Source: Planctomycetota bacterium
GTDB lineage: Bacteria > Planctomycetota > Planctomycetia > Pirellulales > PALSA-1355
Direction of reading: 5' to 3'
Length of the DNA: 64,000 nt
Assembly (NCBI GenBank): GCA_003389325.1
Contig: QQVE01000048.1
Span: forward strand, 186,001 to 250,000
Under the pieces are notes generated by a model. It was not told where the DNA came from, made no database searches, and saw nothing but the letters and a program-made list of their open reading frames with translations. Position numbers and translations under genes: made by a program. Positions 48,995 through 58,416 of this stretch are shown in pieces. Position 1 is the stretch's first letter. Every line of letters begins with the position of its first letter.

Positions 48995-49102
48995 GCCGCC
49001 TCGAGATGAGAAAAGCGATCGGCCCCGCGGCCGAATTACGCTGGGCGCGCGAGCCTCAGCACCTACGTATCTTCCGCCAACGCAGTAAGAAGGGAATGCC
49101 AG

Positions 49103-49936
49103 ATGGTTGAAATCGGGGCGGCAGCAGTCAAGTCGCTACGAGAAAAGACGGGCCTGCCGATCATGAAGTGCAAACAGGCACTGCAGGCCACCGACGGCGA
49201 CGAGCAGGGGGCCATCGAATGGCTCCGCAAGGATAACATCAAGGTGCAGGAAAGCCGGGGCGGCCGCGAAACGGCGTTCGGCCGCATCGGGCTGTACGTC
49301 GATTGGGACGCCGGCGTCGGAGCGATGGTCGAGGTGAAGTGCGAAAGCGCACCGGTCGCCGGCAACGACGAGTTCATCGCCCTGGCCGCCGACCTGGCTC
49401 GCCAATTGGCCACCGGCAAGGGTGCCGCCTCGGGCGAGGAGTTGCTCGATCAAGCCTCCCCTTCCGACAGCGGCAAAACCTTGCGCGATCAGATGCTCGA
49501 CGCATCCAACCGCATCCGCGAGGTATTCAAGATCGGCCGCGTGGCCCGACTCGACGGCAAGTGCTCCGGCTACGTGCACCATGCCGGCCGAACCGTGGGC
49601 GTACTGCTCGAGGTCGAAGGCGGCAACCCCGAGGCTGCCAAGGACATCTGCCTGCACATCGCGTCGATGAGCCCCCAGGTGCTCAGCAAGGAGGACCTGC
49701 CGGCCGACGAAGTCGAGAAGGAACGCGAGATTCTCTCCGAGGCTGCCCGCAACGAGGGCAAGCCGGACAATATCATCGCCAAGATGGTCGAGGGGCGGCT
49801 GCGTAACTTCTTCGCCGAACGGGTCCTGCTGGAGCAGGCATTCGTCAAGGACGACAAGAAAACCGTCGCGAAGTTTGCCAAGGAAAACGACATGAAGATC
49901 GTGAAGTACATCCACTGGGAGTTGGGCAAGGAATAG
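49103..49936 (+). CDS. tsf: translation elongation factor Ts
   Basis: The 277-residue EF-Ts has a UBA-like N-terminus ([38 protein letters not shown], about 5-45), the TDFV-type region replaced by [21 protein letters not shown], and the dimerisation core ([78 protein letters not shown]). The canonical TGAGMMDCKKAL appears as [12 protein letters not shown]. It recycles EF-Tu-GDP to EF-Tu-GTP. Follows rpsB by 108 bases. Confidence 0.95.
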   Translation: MVEIGAAAVKSLREKTGLPIMKCKQALQATDGDEQGAIEWLRKDNIKVQESRGGRETAFGRIGLYVDWDAGVGAMVEVKCESAPVAGNDEFIALAADLARQLATGKGAASGEELLDQASPSDSGKTLRDQMLDASNRIREVFKIGRVARLDGKCSGYVHHAGRTVGVLLEVEGGNPEAAKDICLHIASMSPQVLSKEDLPADEVEKEREILSEAARNEGKPDNIIAKMVEGRLRNFFAERVLLEQAFVKDDKKTVAKFAKENDMKIVKYIHWELGKE

Positions 49937-49985
49937 CGCCCTTGCCCCCACGGCGGGCCAACAAGCGCCGCAGGAAGGTGAGAAG

Positions 49986-50744
49986 ATGGCCGAGGAAAAC
50001 GCTGTGGCCAGCGGAAAGTACCGCCGCGTCGTGCTGAAGCTTTCCGGCGAAAGCTTCGCCCACGCCGGCGAACGCGGCATCGCCATGGACGAAGTCGTGG
50101 CCATCGGCCAGCAGATTTGCAAAGCGGCCCAGGGCGGCGTGCAGATCGCCATCGTCATCGGCGGCGGCAACATTCTGCGCGGCGCCCAGTTCACCGCCGG
50201 CAACTCCAGCATCCAGGAAGCCACGGCCCACTACATGGGCATGCTGGCCACCGTGATCAACGGCCTGGCCCTGCAAGACGCCATCGAATCGCTAGGCGTC
50301 GAGACGCGCCTGCTGACCGCCATTCGCATGGAAGGCGTGGCCGAGCCCTACATCCGCCGCCGCGCCAAGCGGCATCTGGAAAAGGGCCGCATCGTGATCC
50401 TGGCCGCAGGCACCGGCAGCCCGTTTGTCACCACCGACACCGCCGCGGCCCAGCGGGCGCTGGAGCTCGACGCCGACATCCTGATGAAGGCCACCCGCGT
50501 CGACGGCGTTTACAGCGACGACCCGGAAAAAAATCCCCACGCCCTGCTGTACAGCGAGCTGAGCTACAACGCCGTGCGCGAGCAGAATTTGCGGGTCATG
50601 GACCCGACGGCCATCGCCCAGTGCATGGAGCACGACATGCCGATTCTGGTATTCAACTACAAGAAGGAAGGTAATATTGAGCGTGCCACCGGCGGGGCGC
50701 GCGTGGGAACGCTCATCAGCAGCCAGGTGGCCGTGGCCAAGTAG
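49986..50744 (+). CDS. pyrH: UMP kinase
   Basis: The 252-residue product is a bacterial amino-acid-kinase-fold UMP kinase: [33 protein letters not shown] near the start, [14 protein letters not shown] near 57-70, [20 protein letters not shown] near 82-101, [51 protein letters not shown]. The hexameric enzyme makes UDP from UMP in pyrimidine synthesis, with GTP activation in many bacteria. It follows tsf by 49 bases and precedes frr, a standard order. carA of the same pathway is 6.5 kb downstream. Confidence 0.96.
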   Translation: MAEENAVASGKYRRVVLKLSGESFAHAGERGIAMDEVVAIGQQICKAAQGGVQIAIVIGGGNILRGAQFTAGNSSIQEATAHYMGMLATVINGLALQDAIESLGVETRLLTAIRMEGVAEPYIRRRAKRHLEKGRIVILAAGTGSPFVTTDTAAAQRALELDADILMKATRVDGVYSDDPEKNPHALLYSELSYNAVREQNLRVMDPTAIAQCMEHDMPILVFNYKKEGNIERATGGARVGTLISSQVAVAK

Positions 50745-50796
50745 TCGCGTTCGCACGAGATTTTAGACTGCCGCCCGACGGCAGCCCAGGGTGATC

Positions 50797-51357
50797 ATGA
50801 GTGCCGAAGAGATTCTGTTCGACGTCGAAGAGCGGATGGAGAAGGCGCTGGCCAAGCTAAAGCACGATCTGGCCGGCATCCGCACGGGACGCGCCAACCC
50901 AGGACTCGTCGATTCGTTGCGGGTCGAAGTCTACGGCTCACCCACGCCGATCAAGACCATCGCCGCCGTGGGAGCTCCCGAGGCGACGCAGATTGTCATC
51001 CGGCCGTTCGATCCCGGCACGCTCAAAGACATCGAAAAGGCCGTGCAGGCCAGCGGTCTCGGGCTGAACCCGCAGAACGACGGCCGCCTGATCCGCATCA
51101 ACATCCCCCCGCTCTCGACCGAGGTGCGGCGCAAGCTCGTGGCCCGCATCAAAGAGCTTTCCGAAGAGACCAAGGTCTCGATTCGCAACGTTCGCCGCGA
51201 CGGCAACAAGAGCCTCGATCAGGAACAGAAGGACAAGAACCTGACCGAAGACGATCGCGACAAGGCGAAGGACGAGATTCAGGAACTGACGAAGAAATTC
51301 GAGTCACAGGCGACCACCGCGGCCGCCGACAAGGAAAAAGAAGTCATGGACGACTGA
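50797..51357 (+). CDS. frr: ribosome recycling factor
   Basis: From ATG 50797 the product has 186 residues and the whole RRF pattern: ERMEKALAKLKHDLAGIRTGRANPGLVDSLRVEVYGSPTPIKTIAAVGAPEATQIVIRPFDPGTLKDIEKAVQASGLGLNPQNDGRLIRINIPPLSTEVRRKLVARIKELSEETKVSIRNVRRDGNK, then the long C-terminal helix of the three-helix bundle. It separates ribosomes from mRNA after termination with EF-G. The final gene of the rpsB-tsf-pyrH-frr cluster, 46 to 52 bases after pyrH. Confidence 0.97.
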   Translation: MSAEEILFDVEERMEKALAKLKHDLAGIRTGRANPGLVDSLRVEVYGSPTPIKTIAAVGAPEATQIVIRPFDPGTLKDIEKAVQASGLGLNPQNDGRLIRINIPPLSTEVRRKLVARIKELSEETKVSIRNVRRDGNKSLDQEQKDKNLTEDDRDKAKDEIQELTKKFESQATTAAADKEKEVMDD

Positions 51358-51425
51358 TCCCCCCCCTCACGCGGCGCTTTCTGCCGGCAGGCACGGCTGG
51401 GAAACGCCTTCGAAAGGATTGGTCG

Positions 51426-52286
51426 ATGTCCCGATACGTCGTTTCCAAAGTCTTTCTGGGTATTACGGCCTTGGCAATCGTCGCGTCTGCTGCGGGTGCG
51501 GGCGAAAAAGGTGCGGGGTCGGCCGCCGGCCGGGTCGCGTCGCAAAGTCCGCTGATCATCGCCCACCGGGGCGATAGCAAGGTGGCGCCGGAGAACACCC
51601 TGCCGGCTTTCGCTTCGGCCGTGCAGGCGGGGGCCGACCTGGTCGAGCTCGACTACCTTCACTCTTCCGACGGCGTGCCGGTCGTGTTTCACGACGGCAA
51701 GCTCGATCGCACAACCGACGCCTGCCGGCTCTGGGGCGGCACCGAAATCCCGCTGGAGAGCAAAACCCTGGCCGAGCTGCGCCAGCTCGATGCCGGCACC
51801 TGGTTCGACAGCCAGTTCGCCGGCACGCGCATTCCTACTCTGGAAGAGGCCCTCGGTACGATCCAGAACGGCTCGATGACACTAATTGAGCGCAAGCAGG
51901 GCGATCCGGAAACCTGCGTCAAGCTGCTCACCGAAAAGCAACTCTTGGACCAGGTCGTCGTGCAGGCCTTCGATTGGGAGTTTCTGGCCGGCTGCCACAA
52001 GCTGGCACCGAATCTCGTGCTGGGGACCCTGGGGGGCAAGGAGCTGACGACCGAAAAGCTCGACGATATCGCCACGACGGGTGCGGGCGTCGTCGGCTGG
52101 CACGACAAGGACACCGACGCCGCCACGATCGCCGCCATCCACGACCGCGGCTGGAAGGCCTGGGTCTGGACGGTCGACGACCCCGATCGTGCCGTGGAAC
52201 TCGTTCGGGCCGGAGCCGACGGCATCATCACCAATCGCCCCGCGGCCATTCGCCAGGCAGTCGAAGCAGCGCTAGCACCGAAGTAG
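51426..52286 (+). CDS. secreted glycerophosphodiester phosphodiesterase
   Basis: The 286-residue product has a signal peptide (VFLGITALAIVASAAGAGE) and a GDPD TIM barrel. The catalytic motif is IIAHRGDSKVAPENTLPAF near 40-58. ELDYLHSSDGVPVVFHDGKLDRTTDA near 69-94 contains the second metal and catalytic residues. The usual EIK acid is seen as LIERKQG. The end reads WVWTVDDPDRAVELVRAGADGIITNRP. It hydrolyses glycerophosphodiesters to glycerol-3-phosphate and an alcohol outside the cytoplasm. It follows frr by 68 bases and may be cotranscribed with it. Confidence 0.92.
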   Translation: MSRYVVSKVFLGITALAIVASAAGAGEKGAGSAAGRVASQSPLIIAHRGDSKVAPENTLPAFASAVQAGADLVELDYLHSSDGVPVVFHDGKLDRTTDACRLWGGTEIPLESKTLAELRQLDAGTWFDSQFAGTRIPTLEEALGTIQNGSMTLIERKQGDPETCVKLLTEKQLLDQVVVQAFDWEFLAGCHKLAPNLVLGTLGGKELTTEKLDDIATTGAGVVGWHDKDTDAATIAAIHDRGWKAWVWTVDDPDRAVELVRAGADGIITNRPAAIRQAVEAALAPK

Positions 52287-52375
52287 CCGAGCCTGCGGCT
52301 CCGTCCGCCTTGTCGGCATCATCGACACGCTGCCGTATCTGTCGCCGGGGCGAAGGGTTAAGCGTTAAACTCGCC

Positions 52376-52405
52376 TTGACGCACGCTCGCGGGCTTCCGT
52401 ACTAT
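52376..52405 (+). promoter_or_regulatory. promoter of the parvulin-like gene
   Basis: TTGACG at 52376-52381, an 18-base spacer and TACTAT at 52400-52405. Transcription would start near 52412, 68 bases before the ATG at 52480, which is preceded by GGAGG seven bases upstream. Confidence 0.5.
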
Positions 52406-52479
52406 GCCGCCCCAGCCAGGAGGGCTGCTGGGCGATAGACTCGCGATTCTCAAGACTCTGCTGCTGCGGAGGTTTTGCT

Positions 52480-54471
52480 ATGGATGGCAACGTTCGCGCC
52501 GATTCCCGTTCGCGCGCCGGTACCGTATTGCGTCGAGGCGGATGGCTGCTCAGCGGCCTGGCCGTGTTGGGAGCCTGTCTGGCCTTGCGCTGGTACTGGC
52601 CCAGCGATTCGGCCTCGGCAGGTCCTCCCCCCTCGCCGGTCAAGCAAGCCACGGCCGTCGACCGCGCCCGCGCCGTGCCGCAGGCCCCGCCGGGCGCGGC
52701 CGTCAAGGCTCCGAAAAAGAATCCGGTCGCGGCGCTGGTGAACGACGAACCGATCACGCGCGAAGAGTTGGCCGACGAGTGCCTCGTGCACTACGGGGCC
52801 GACGTGCTGGAAAGCATGGTCAACCGCACGCTCATCCTGGTTAGCACCAAGCGGCGCAACATCGAGATCACACAGGAAGACGTCGACGCCGAAATCGAGC
52901 GGATGGCCGGCAAGTTTCAGATGGGCAAAGAGCAATGGCTCGGCCTGCTGCAGAAAGAACGCGGCATCACCTACGCGCGCTACGCCAAGGACATCATCTG
53001 GCCCACGCTCGCGCTGCAGGCGCTGGCCAAGGACCAGTTGAAGGTCACGCGGCAGGAAGTTGACAACGCCTTCGAAAGCGAATTCGGACCGGCGGTGAAG
53101 GTGCGGCTGATCGCCCTGGCCGATCCGCAAAAAGCCCAAAGCGTGCACGCCCAGGCCGTGGCCAAGCCCGAGGAGTTCGGCGCGCTGGCCAAGAAGTACT
53201 CGCAGGACGCCAATAGCGCCAGTGCCTATGGGTTGATTCAGCCGATTCGCCGCCACCTGGGCGATGCCAATCTCGAGGCCGCGGCATTCGCGCTCAAAAA
53301 GGGCGAGATCTCAAATATCGTCAAAGTCGACAACCTGTACGTGTTCGTCAAATGCGAAGAGCACCTGCCCGCGGCCAAAGGCGTCGATCGATCGAAAGTC
53401 GAACCGCACCTGGTCGACGCCCTGGTCGAACGCAAGCTGCGCGACGCGGCCAACGGCGTCTTCGAGAAGCTGCAGAACGAAGCCGTCGTCGAGAACATCT
53501 ATAACGACCCGCAGAAGACCAAGCAGATGCCAGGCGTGGCCGCCGTGATCAACGGCCACAAGATCACCGTCCGCGAACTGGCCGAAGAGTGCATGGATCG
53601 CTACGGCAAGGATGTGCTCGACGGCACCGTGCACCGCAAGATGATCGAACAGGCGATGCGGAAGCGCAAGCTTTCGGTCAGCGATGCCGAGATCGAAGCC
53701 GAGGTCGTGCGGGCCGCCAAGGCCATGGGCAAAGTCGACGAACGCGGCGAGGCCGACGTGGCCGGCTGGATCGAATATGTGACCAGCACCGAAGGCATCT
53801 CCCGCGAGGTCTACCTCCGCGACGAGGTTTGGCCCTCGGTGGCGCTGAAGAAACTCGTGGCCGGCAGCGTGCGCGTCACGCCCGAAGACATGCAACGCGG
53901 ATTCGAAGCCAACTACGGTCCCAAGGTGCGTTGCCGGGCCATTGTGCTCAACAACCATCGCCGGGCCCAAGAGGTGTGGGACAAGGCCCGCGAATCACTG
54001 GCCGGCGGCCGCGAGCGGGCCCTCAAGGTGTTTGGAGACCTGGCGGCCGAGTACTCGATCGAGGTCGGCAGCCGCTCGCTGCGGGGCGAAGTGCCGCCCA
54101 TTCAGAAGCACGGCGGCCAACCGTACCTGGAGAAGGAGGCCTTCTCCCTCAATCCGGAAAACCCGCTCTCGGGGATCGTGCAAGTGGGCGGCACCTACGT
54201 GATTCTGCTCTACGAGGGCCGCACCAAGCCGGTCGACGCGACCTTCGAAGAGGTCAAGCACTATATCCACGCCGACATTCTCGAAAAGAAGCTGCGGATG
54301 GCGATGTCCCAAAAGTTCGACGAGTTGAAGGACCGCTCGCACGTCGAGAACTTCCTCACTGGCGAAATCAAAGCCGTGAAGAAGACGGCCATGGGCCCCG
54401 CGGCCGCGGAGGTCAATCCAGGCGTGCCTTTGCCGCGGGTCTTCAAACCACGTCCGCCTCAGCAGCGTTGA
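52480..54471 (+). CDS. SurA/parvulin-like periplasmic chaperone with duplicated modules
   Basis: The 663-residue product has an N-terminal membrane segment (GWLLSGLAVLGACLALRWYW), a Pro/Ala linker, and two similar modules. Module 1 (about 85-345) starts VAALVNDEPITREELADECLVHYGADVLESMVNRTLI. Module 2 (about 350-630) starts VAAVINGHKITVRELAEECMDRYGKDVLDGTVHRKMI. Each has a SurA_N-like helical part followed by a parvulin-like segment (module 1: EEFGALAKKYSQDANSASAYGLIQPIRRHLGDANLEAAAFALKKGEISNIVKVDNLYVFVKCEEH). The active-site residues of parvulin are not clearly conserved. It probably helps outer-membrane or secreted protein folding. Confidence 0.8.
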   Translation: MDGNVRADSRSRAGTVLRRGGWLLSGLAVLGACLALRWYWPSDSASAGPPPSPVKQATAVDRARAVPQAPPGAAVKAPKKNPVAALVNDEPITREELADECLVHYGADVLESMVNRTLILVSTKRRNIEITQEDVDAEIERMAGKFQMGKEQWLGLLQKERGITYARYAKDIIWPTLALQALAKDQLKVTRQEVDNAFESEFGPAVKVRLIALADPQKAQSVHAQAVAKPEEFGALAKKYSQDANSASAYGLIQPIRRHLGDANLEAAAFALKKGEISNIVKVDNLYVFVKCEEHLPAAKGVDRSKVEPHLVDALVERKLRDAANGVFEKLQNEAVVENIYNDPQKTKQMPGVAAVINGHKITVRELAEECMDRYGKDVLDGTVHRKMIEQAMRKRKLSVSDAEIEAEVVRAAKAMGKVDERGEADVAGWIEYVTSTEGISREVYLRDEVWPSVALKKLVAGSVRVTPEDMQRGFEANYGPKVRCRAIVLNNHRRAQEVWDKARESLAGGRERALKVFGDLAAEYSIEVGSRSLRGEVPPIQKHGGQPYLEKEAFSLNPENPLSGIVQVGGTYVILLYEGRTKPVDATFEEVKHYIHADILEKKLRMAMSQKFDELKDRSHVENFLTGEIKAVKKTAMGPAAAEVNPGVPLPRVFKPRPPQQR

Positions 54472-54702
54472 ACCGCGGTACGGCCATCCGGTTCCGGCGT
54501 GCAGGATCTTGTTTGCCGGGAGCCGTAATCCCAACCGCGCCCCGAACGCCGGGGCGGGCTGGCGTGTCGTCTGGATGTAATGCCTCCCGCGCTTCGGGGG
54601 AGAAGGCGGCGGTTCAGCGTTTCCTTCCCGCCGCCGCCGGGGTATCCTGAACGATCGCACCCCCTGCGCTGCGGCGCCGCCCGTTTTTCGCCCCCGACGA
54701 CG

Positions 54703-55974
54703 ATGAGCCACGAGAACGAAGACCACAATCCGGCGCACGACACGACGCCCTTCCGCATCGAGGTCGCCGACCGCATCAAGCGGCTGCCGCCCTACTTGTT
54801 CGCCCACATCAACGCGGTCAAGTACCAGAAGCGCCGCGCCGGCGACGACGTCATCGACCTGGGCATAGGCAACCCCTCGGACCCGCCCGAGGATCTGGTC
54901 ATCGAAAAGCTGGCCGAAGCGGCCCGCGATCCGCGCAACCACGGCTACGCTGCGGCCACGGGCATTGCCAATCTGCGCCGCGAGGTGGCCAGCAAGTACT
55001 TGAAGAAGTACGGCGTGCGGCTTGATCCCGACGGCGAAGTGATCGTGTGCCTGGGCTCGAAGGACGGGTTCAGCCATATCTGTTTGGCGCTGATGGGCCC
55101 GGGCGACACCGCGATCGTGCCGGCCCCTTATTATCCGGTCCACGTCTACGCCGTGGCGCTGGCCTCGGGCAACGCCATTTCGCTGGAGGTGGCCGACAGC
55201 GAGAAGTTCCTCTCGAACATCGCCTACACCTGCCAGCACTTGTATCCCAAGCCCAAGCTGCTGATCGTCAACTATCCGCACAATCCTTCGGCCGTGACGA
55301 TCGAGCGTGAGTTCTTCGTCGACGTCGTGAAGCTGGCCCGCCGCTACGGCTTTATGGTGATCAGCGACTTCGCCTATGCCGACGTCGCGTTCGACGGCTA
55401 TCAGCCGCCCAGTTTTCTCTCCGTGCCGGGGGCCAAGGAAGTCGGCGTCGAATTCACCACGATGAGCAAGGGATACAACATGGCCGGCTGGCGCGTGGGC
55501 TTCTGCGCCGGCAACCCCGAGATGGTCCGCGCGCTGGGCACGATCAAGACCTACTACGACTACGGCATGTTCAAGCCGATCCAGATCGCGGCCATTTTGG
55601 CACTGCGCCACACCGACGCCGCCGTCGAAGCTCAAAGCGTCCTCTACCAGAGCCGCCGCGACGTGCTGTGCGAGGGGCTCACGCGGATCGGCTGGGACAT
55701 CACGCCGCCCCGGGCGGGCATGTTCGTGTGGGCCAAGATCCCCGAGCCCTGGGCCAGTCAGATGGACACGATGCAGTTTGCCACCAAGCTGCTCGAAGAG
55801 GGGGACGTGGCCGTCAGCCCCGGAACCGGCTTCGGCCCCGCAGGCGAAGGCTACTTGCGCCTGGCGCTGGTAGAGAACGAAAACCGCCTCCGCCAGGCCG
55901 TGCGCCAAATGGGACGTTGCCTGAGCGATCCGTCGCTCCCCTCCAGTCCAGTCGCCGGCCGCGAGGCTTCCTGA
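54703..55974 (+). CDS. class I aminotransferase (AlaC-like)
   Basis: From the ATG at 54703 the product has 423 residues of fold-type I PLP enzyme. [55 protein letters not shown] is the N-terminal part. [39 protein letters not shown] follows. [17 protein letters not shown] contains the PLP-binding Asn. [17 protein letters not shown] leads to the lysine site [20 protein letters not shown]. The pattern matches AlaC/LL-diaminopimelate aminotransferase-like enzymes. Alanine from pyruvate and glutamate is the likeliest reaction, with substrate specificity not determined by eye. The gene follows the parvulin-like gene by about 230 bases. Confidence 0.87.
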   Translation: MSHENEDHNPAHDTTPFRIEVADRIKRLPPYLFAHINAVKYQKRRAGDDVIDLGIGNPSDPPEDLVIEKLAEAARDPRNHGYAAATGIANLRREVASKYLKKYGVRLDPDGEVIVCLGSKDGFSHICLALMGPGDTAIVPAPYYPVHVYAVALASGNAISLEVADSEKFLSNIAYTCQHLYPKPKLLIVNYPHNPSAVTIEREFFVDVVKLARRYGFMVISDFAYADVAFDGYQPPSFLSVPGAKEVGVEFTTMSKGYNMAGWRVGFCAGNPEMVRALGTIKTYYDYGMFKPIQIAAILALRHTDAAVEAQSVLYQSRRDVLCEGLTRIGWDITPPRAGMFVWAKIPEPWASQMDTMQFATKLLEEGDVAVSPGTGFGPAGEGYLRLALVENENRLRQAVRQMGRCLSDPSLPSSPVAGREAS

Positions 55975-56105
55975 CCGGCTCTTCATCGAAGCCGCTTCTA
56001 CGGTTTCTGCCGATTGTGCCAGTTCGCGTCGCTGCGCCATGCGCCGTCGGCTGGGCGAGCTAAAGTTGCTATGAACGGCAACGTTTCTCTGCTCTCGGCT
56101 GCGCC

Positions 56106-56951
56106 ATGCAAACCGCACAGTTTCAACTTCACGCCCAAATCGAAGAACAGCACTGGTGGTTCGTTGCCCGGCGGCAGATCCTGCGCGACGTCATCCAGGC
56201 CGTGCTGCCGCCCTCGCCCGAGACGACGATTGTCGACGTGGGTTGCGGCACCGGGGCCAACCTGGCGGGCCTGGCGGGCGACTACAAGTGCGTGGGGGTC
56301 GACACGTCGGCCGACGCCATTCGCCTGGCCCGGCGCCGCTTTCCTAACGTGCAATTCGTGAGGGGGTTCGCTCCCCAAGCCGTCGAGGAAGTGCTGCGCC
56401 GCGCGCGTCTGGTGATGTTGTGCGACGTGCTGGAGCACGTGCCCGACGATTTCTCGCTGTTTTCCGAGTTGCTGGCCGCCACCGAGCCAGGGACATATTT
56501 CTTGGTGACCGTGCCGGCGAACCTGTCGCTGTGGAGCGAGCACGACGAGTCATTCGGCCACTACCGGCGCTACGACGCCCTGCGGCTGGCGCAAGTCTGG
56601 GAAGATCTGCCGGCGCGGGCGCTGTTCGTGTCGCACTTCAACTCGCGGCTGTATCCGCTGGTCAAAGCGGTGCGTTCCTGGAACCAGCTACGAGGCACTG
56701 CCGCGGGTCGGGCGGGGACCGACTTCGAGATGCCCCCGTCGCGCGTGAATCGGGCCCTGGCACGCTGTTTTGCCGGCGAACGCCGTCGTCTGGTGCGTCT
56801 GGCTCGGCAGGAATTGGCCGCGCCCTACCGCCGTGGTGTGAGCCTGATGGCACTGCTGGAAAGAGCCCCGGGGCCGGTGCACACGCGTCACAAGCCCAGC
56901 CACGTGGCTCCCGACGTGTTCAATCCAGCTCTCGCGGCGGCGCAAAGCTAA
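56106..56951 (+). CDS. class I SAM-dependent methyltransferase
   Basis: The 281-residue product has an N-terminal Rossmann core: FQLHAQIEEQHWWFVARRQILRDVI, then IVDVGCGTGANLAGLAGDYKCVGVDTSADAIRLARRRFPNVQFVRG (motifs I-II near 37-80) and a LVMLCDVLEHVPDDFSLFSELLAATEPGTYFLVTVPANLSLWSEHDESFGHYRRYDALRLAQVWEDL block. The last resembles methyltransferases acting on small molecules or polyprenyl glycan groups. The C-terminal third (about 195-281) is arginine-rich and helical. The substrate is unknown. It lies alone 130 bases after the aminotransferase gene. Confidence 0.85.
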   Translation: MQTAQFQLHAQIEEQHWWFVARRQILRDVIQAVLPPSPETTIVDVGCGTGANLAGLAGDYKCVGVDTSADAIRLARRRFPNVQFVRGFAPQAVEEVLRRARLVMLCDVLEHVPDDFSLFSELLAATEPGTYFLVTVPANLSLWSEHDESFGHYRRYDALRLAQVWEDLPARALFVSHFNSRLYPLVKAVRSWNQLRGTAAGRAGTDFEMPPSRVNRALARCFAGERRRLVRLARQELAAPYRRGVSLMALLERAPGPVHTRHKPSHVAPDVFNPALAAAQS

Positions 56952-57273
56952 ACGCCTGGCGAAACGCGCCCGTTCTTGCCGACTCCGGGGTCTCCTACCC
57001 TGACGAATCTGTGCCGTTATAATGAGACCGCGACCTCCGGGCGCGCGAGGCGCAAAAAAAGAGGGCTCTTGCTCGCCGGGGCAAGAACCCTCGTATTGGC
57101 TGTCCGCACGGGCAACGTATGCCAGTGCGGAGACCCACAGCCGTACCAACCGTATCGGGCCAGTTGCGCACGAAACTTTAGTACCGCAGCTACGCGCTTC
57201 GCCGGTTGATAATACGCGCCCGCACAAAGCAAAACTCTTACCTCGTAGGAACGCGATCCCGCTGGGAAACGAT
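56952..57273. other. intergenic region between the methyltransferase gene and carA
   Basis: 322 bases. A perfect -10 box TATAAT lies at 57018-57023 on the plus strand without a good -35. A strong hairpin lies at 57061-57092 and a second long interrupted hairpin at 57098-57142 (GGCTGT/ACAGCC and CCGCAC/GTGCGG stems). These could be the carA leader or, as the U-run suggests, a minus-strand RNA, listed separately. Confidence 0.5.
57054..57202 (-). ncRNA. possible small RNA on the minus strand with strong terminator
   Basis: On the minus strand, TATTAT at 57214-57209 could start an RNA near 57202. It would include an interrupted hairpin (57142-57098). A 12-bp terminator stem (57092-57061, 8-base loop) is followed by seven U residues (57060-57054). 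One stem pair is G-U on the minus strand but C-A on the plus strand, so the structure is stable only as minus-strand RNA. No minus-strand gene lies upstream for about 1.2 kb. The -35 is weak. Confidence 0.45.
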
Positions 57274-58407
57274 ATGAAAGTAGCCAAGCTTGCCCTGGAA
57301 GACGGCACGGTCTTTAGCGGTCGTGCGTTTGGCGCCTCCGGCGAAGTCGATGGTGAAGTCTGCTTCAACACCTCGATGACCGGATACCAGGAAATCCTTA
57401 CCGATCCCAGCTACCGCGGACAGATTGTCACGATGACCTATCCGGAAATCGGCAACTACGGCGTCAATGACGAAGATGCCGAGAGCGGCGGGCCGCACCT
57501 GGCCGGCTTCGTCGTCCGCAATCATAGCAGTGTGGCCAGTAATTTTCGGGCGCAAGGTCGCTTGCAGGACTACCTGGCCGAGCACGGCGTGGTGGGCATT
57601 TCGGGCATCGATACGCGGCTGCTCGTGCGGCGGATTCGCGAACACGGCGCGCTGCGGGGCGTGCTTTCCAGCGAAGACCTCGACGATGCCAGCCTCGTGG
57701 CCAAGGCCAAGGCCAGCCCTGGTCTGGTAGGACGCGACCTGGTGCGCGAGGTCGTGCCCAGTCAACCGGTCGAGTGGAACGAGCGGCTCAGCAAGTGGTC
57801 CAAACTCGCCCCGCCCGACGAGTCCAATTCGACTGCTGCTTCCAGGCCGCACGTCGTGGCGCTCGACTATGGCATGAAGTGGAACATCGCCCGGCACTTG
57901 TACAACTTGGGCTGCCAGGTGACCATCCTGCCCGGCACGGTCAGCAGTGCGGAGGTGTTGGAACTCAAGCCCGACGGCGTGTTCCTCTCCAACGGCCCGG
58001 GCGACCCCGAGCCGCTGGAGTATGCCATCGGCACGATCGGCGAGCTGCTGGGCAAGACGCCGGTATTCGGCATCTGCCTGGGGCATCAGCTACTGAGCCT
58101 CGCCTGCGGCGCCACGACCTTCAAGCTCAAATTCGGCCATCGCGGCGCGAACCAACCGGTCCAGAATCTCGAGACCGGCCGGGTGGAGATCACGTCGCAG
58201 AATCACGGCTTCGCCGTTGCCGAGGACGATTTGCCGAGTTGCCTCGAGGTAACGCACCGCAACCTGAACGACGGCACGATCGAGGGCGTTCGCCACCGCG
58301 AGCTTCCGGCCTACAGCGTGCAGTATCACCCCGAAGCCTCAGCCGGCCCCCACGACAGCGATTATCTCTTCGATCGCTTTTGGGAACTGATCGGGGCCCA
58401 CGCGTAG
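57274..58407 (+). CDS. carA: carbamoyl-phosphate synthase small subunit
   Basis: From ATG 57274 the product has 377 residues. The N-terminal CPSase_sm domain begins KLALEDGTVFSGRAFGASGEVDGEVCFNTSMTGYQEILTDPSYRGQIVTMTYPEIGNYG and includes GISGIDTRLLVRRIREHGALRGV. The C-terminal class I glutamine amidotransferase has ALDYGMKWNI, SNGPGDPEPL, the nucleophile in VFGICLGHQLLSLACG, and the histidine site YSVQYHPEASAGPHDSDYLFDRFWELI. It supplies ammonia to CarB for carbamoyl phosphate used in pyrimidine and arginine synthesis. The carB gene does not follow. Convergent with the GAP1-like gene, with 9 bases between them. Confidence 0.96.
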   Translation: MKVAKLALEDGTVFSGRAFGASGEVDGEVCFNTSMTGYQEILTDPSYRGQIVTMTYPEIGNYGVNDEDAESGGPHLAGFVVRNHSSVASNFRAQGRLQDYLAEHGVVGISGIDTRLLVRRIREHGALRGVLSSEDLDDASLVAKAKASPGLVGRDLVREVVPSQPVEWNERLSKWSKLAPPDESNSTAASRPHVVALDYGMKWNIARHLYNLGCQVTILPGTVSSAEVLELKPDGVFLSNGPGDPEPLEYAIGTIGELLGKTPVFGICLGHQLLSLACGATTFKLKFGHRGANQPVQNLETGRVEITSQNHGFAVAEDDLPSCLEVTHRNLNDGTIEGVRHRELPAYSVQYHPEASAGPHDSDYLFDRFWELIGAHA

Positions 58408-58416
58408 CCGCGTTTG

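Noticed and set aside
53995..56118. A 707-codon minus-strand frame spanning parts of the parvulin-like and aminotransferase genes
   Set aside because: It crosses two well supported plus-strand genes and the intergenic region, and shows no family features.
57022..57273. In-frame extension of carA to an upstream start
   Set aside because: The extra 84 residues read as low-quality sequence over the hairpin region; the family N-terminus starts at the ATG at 57274.
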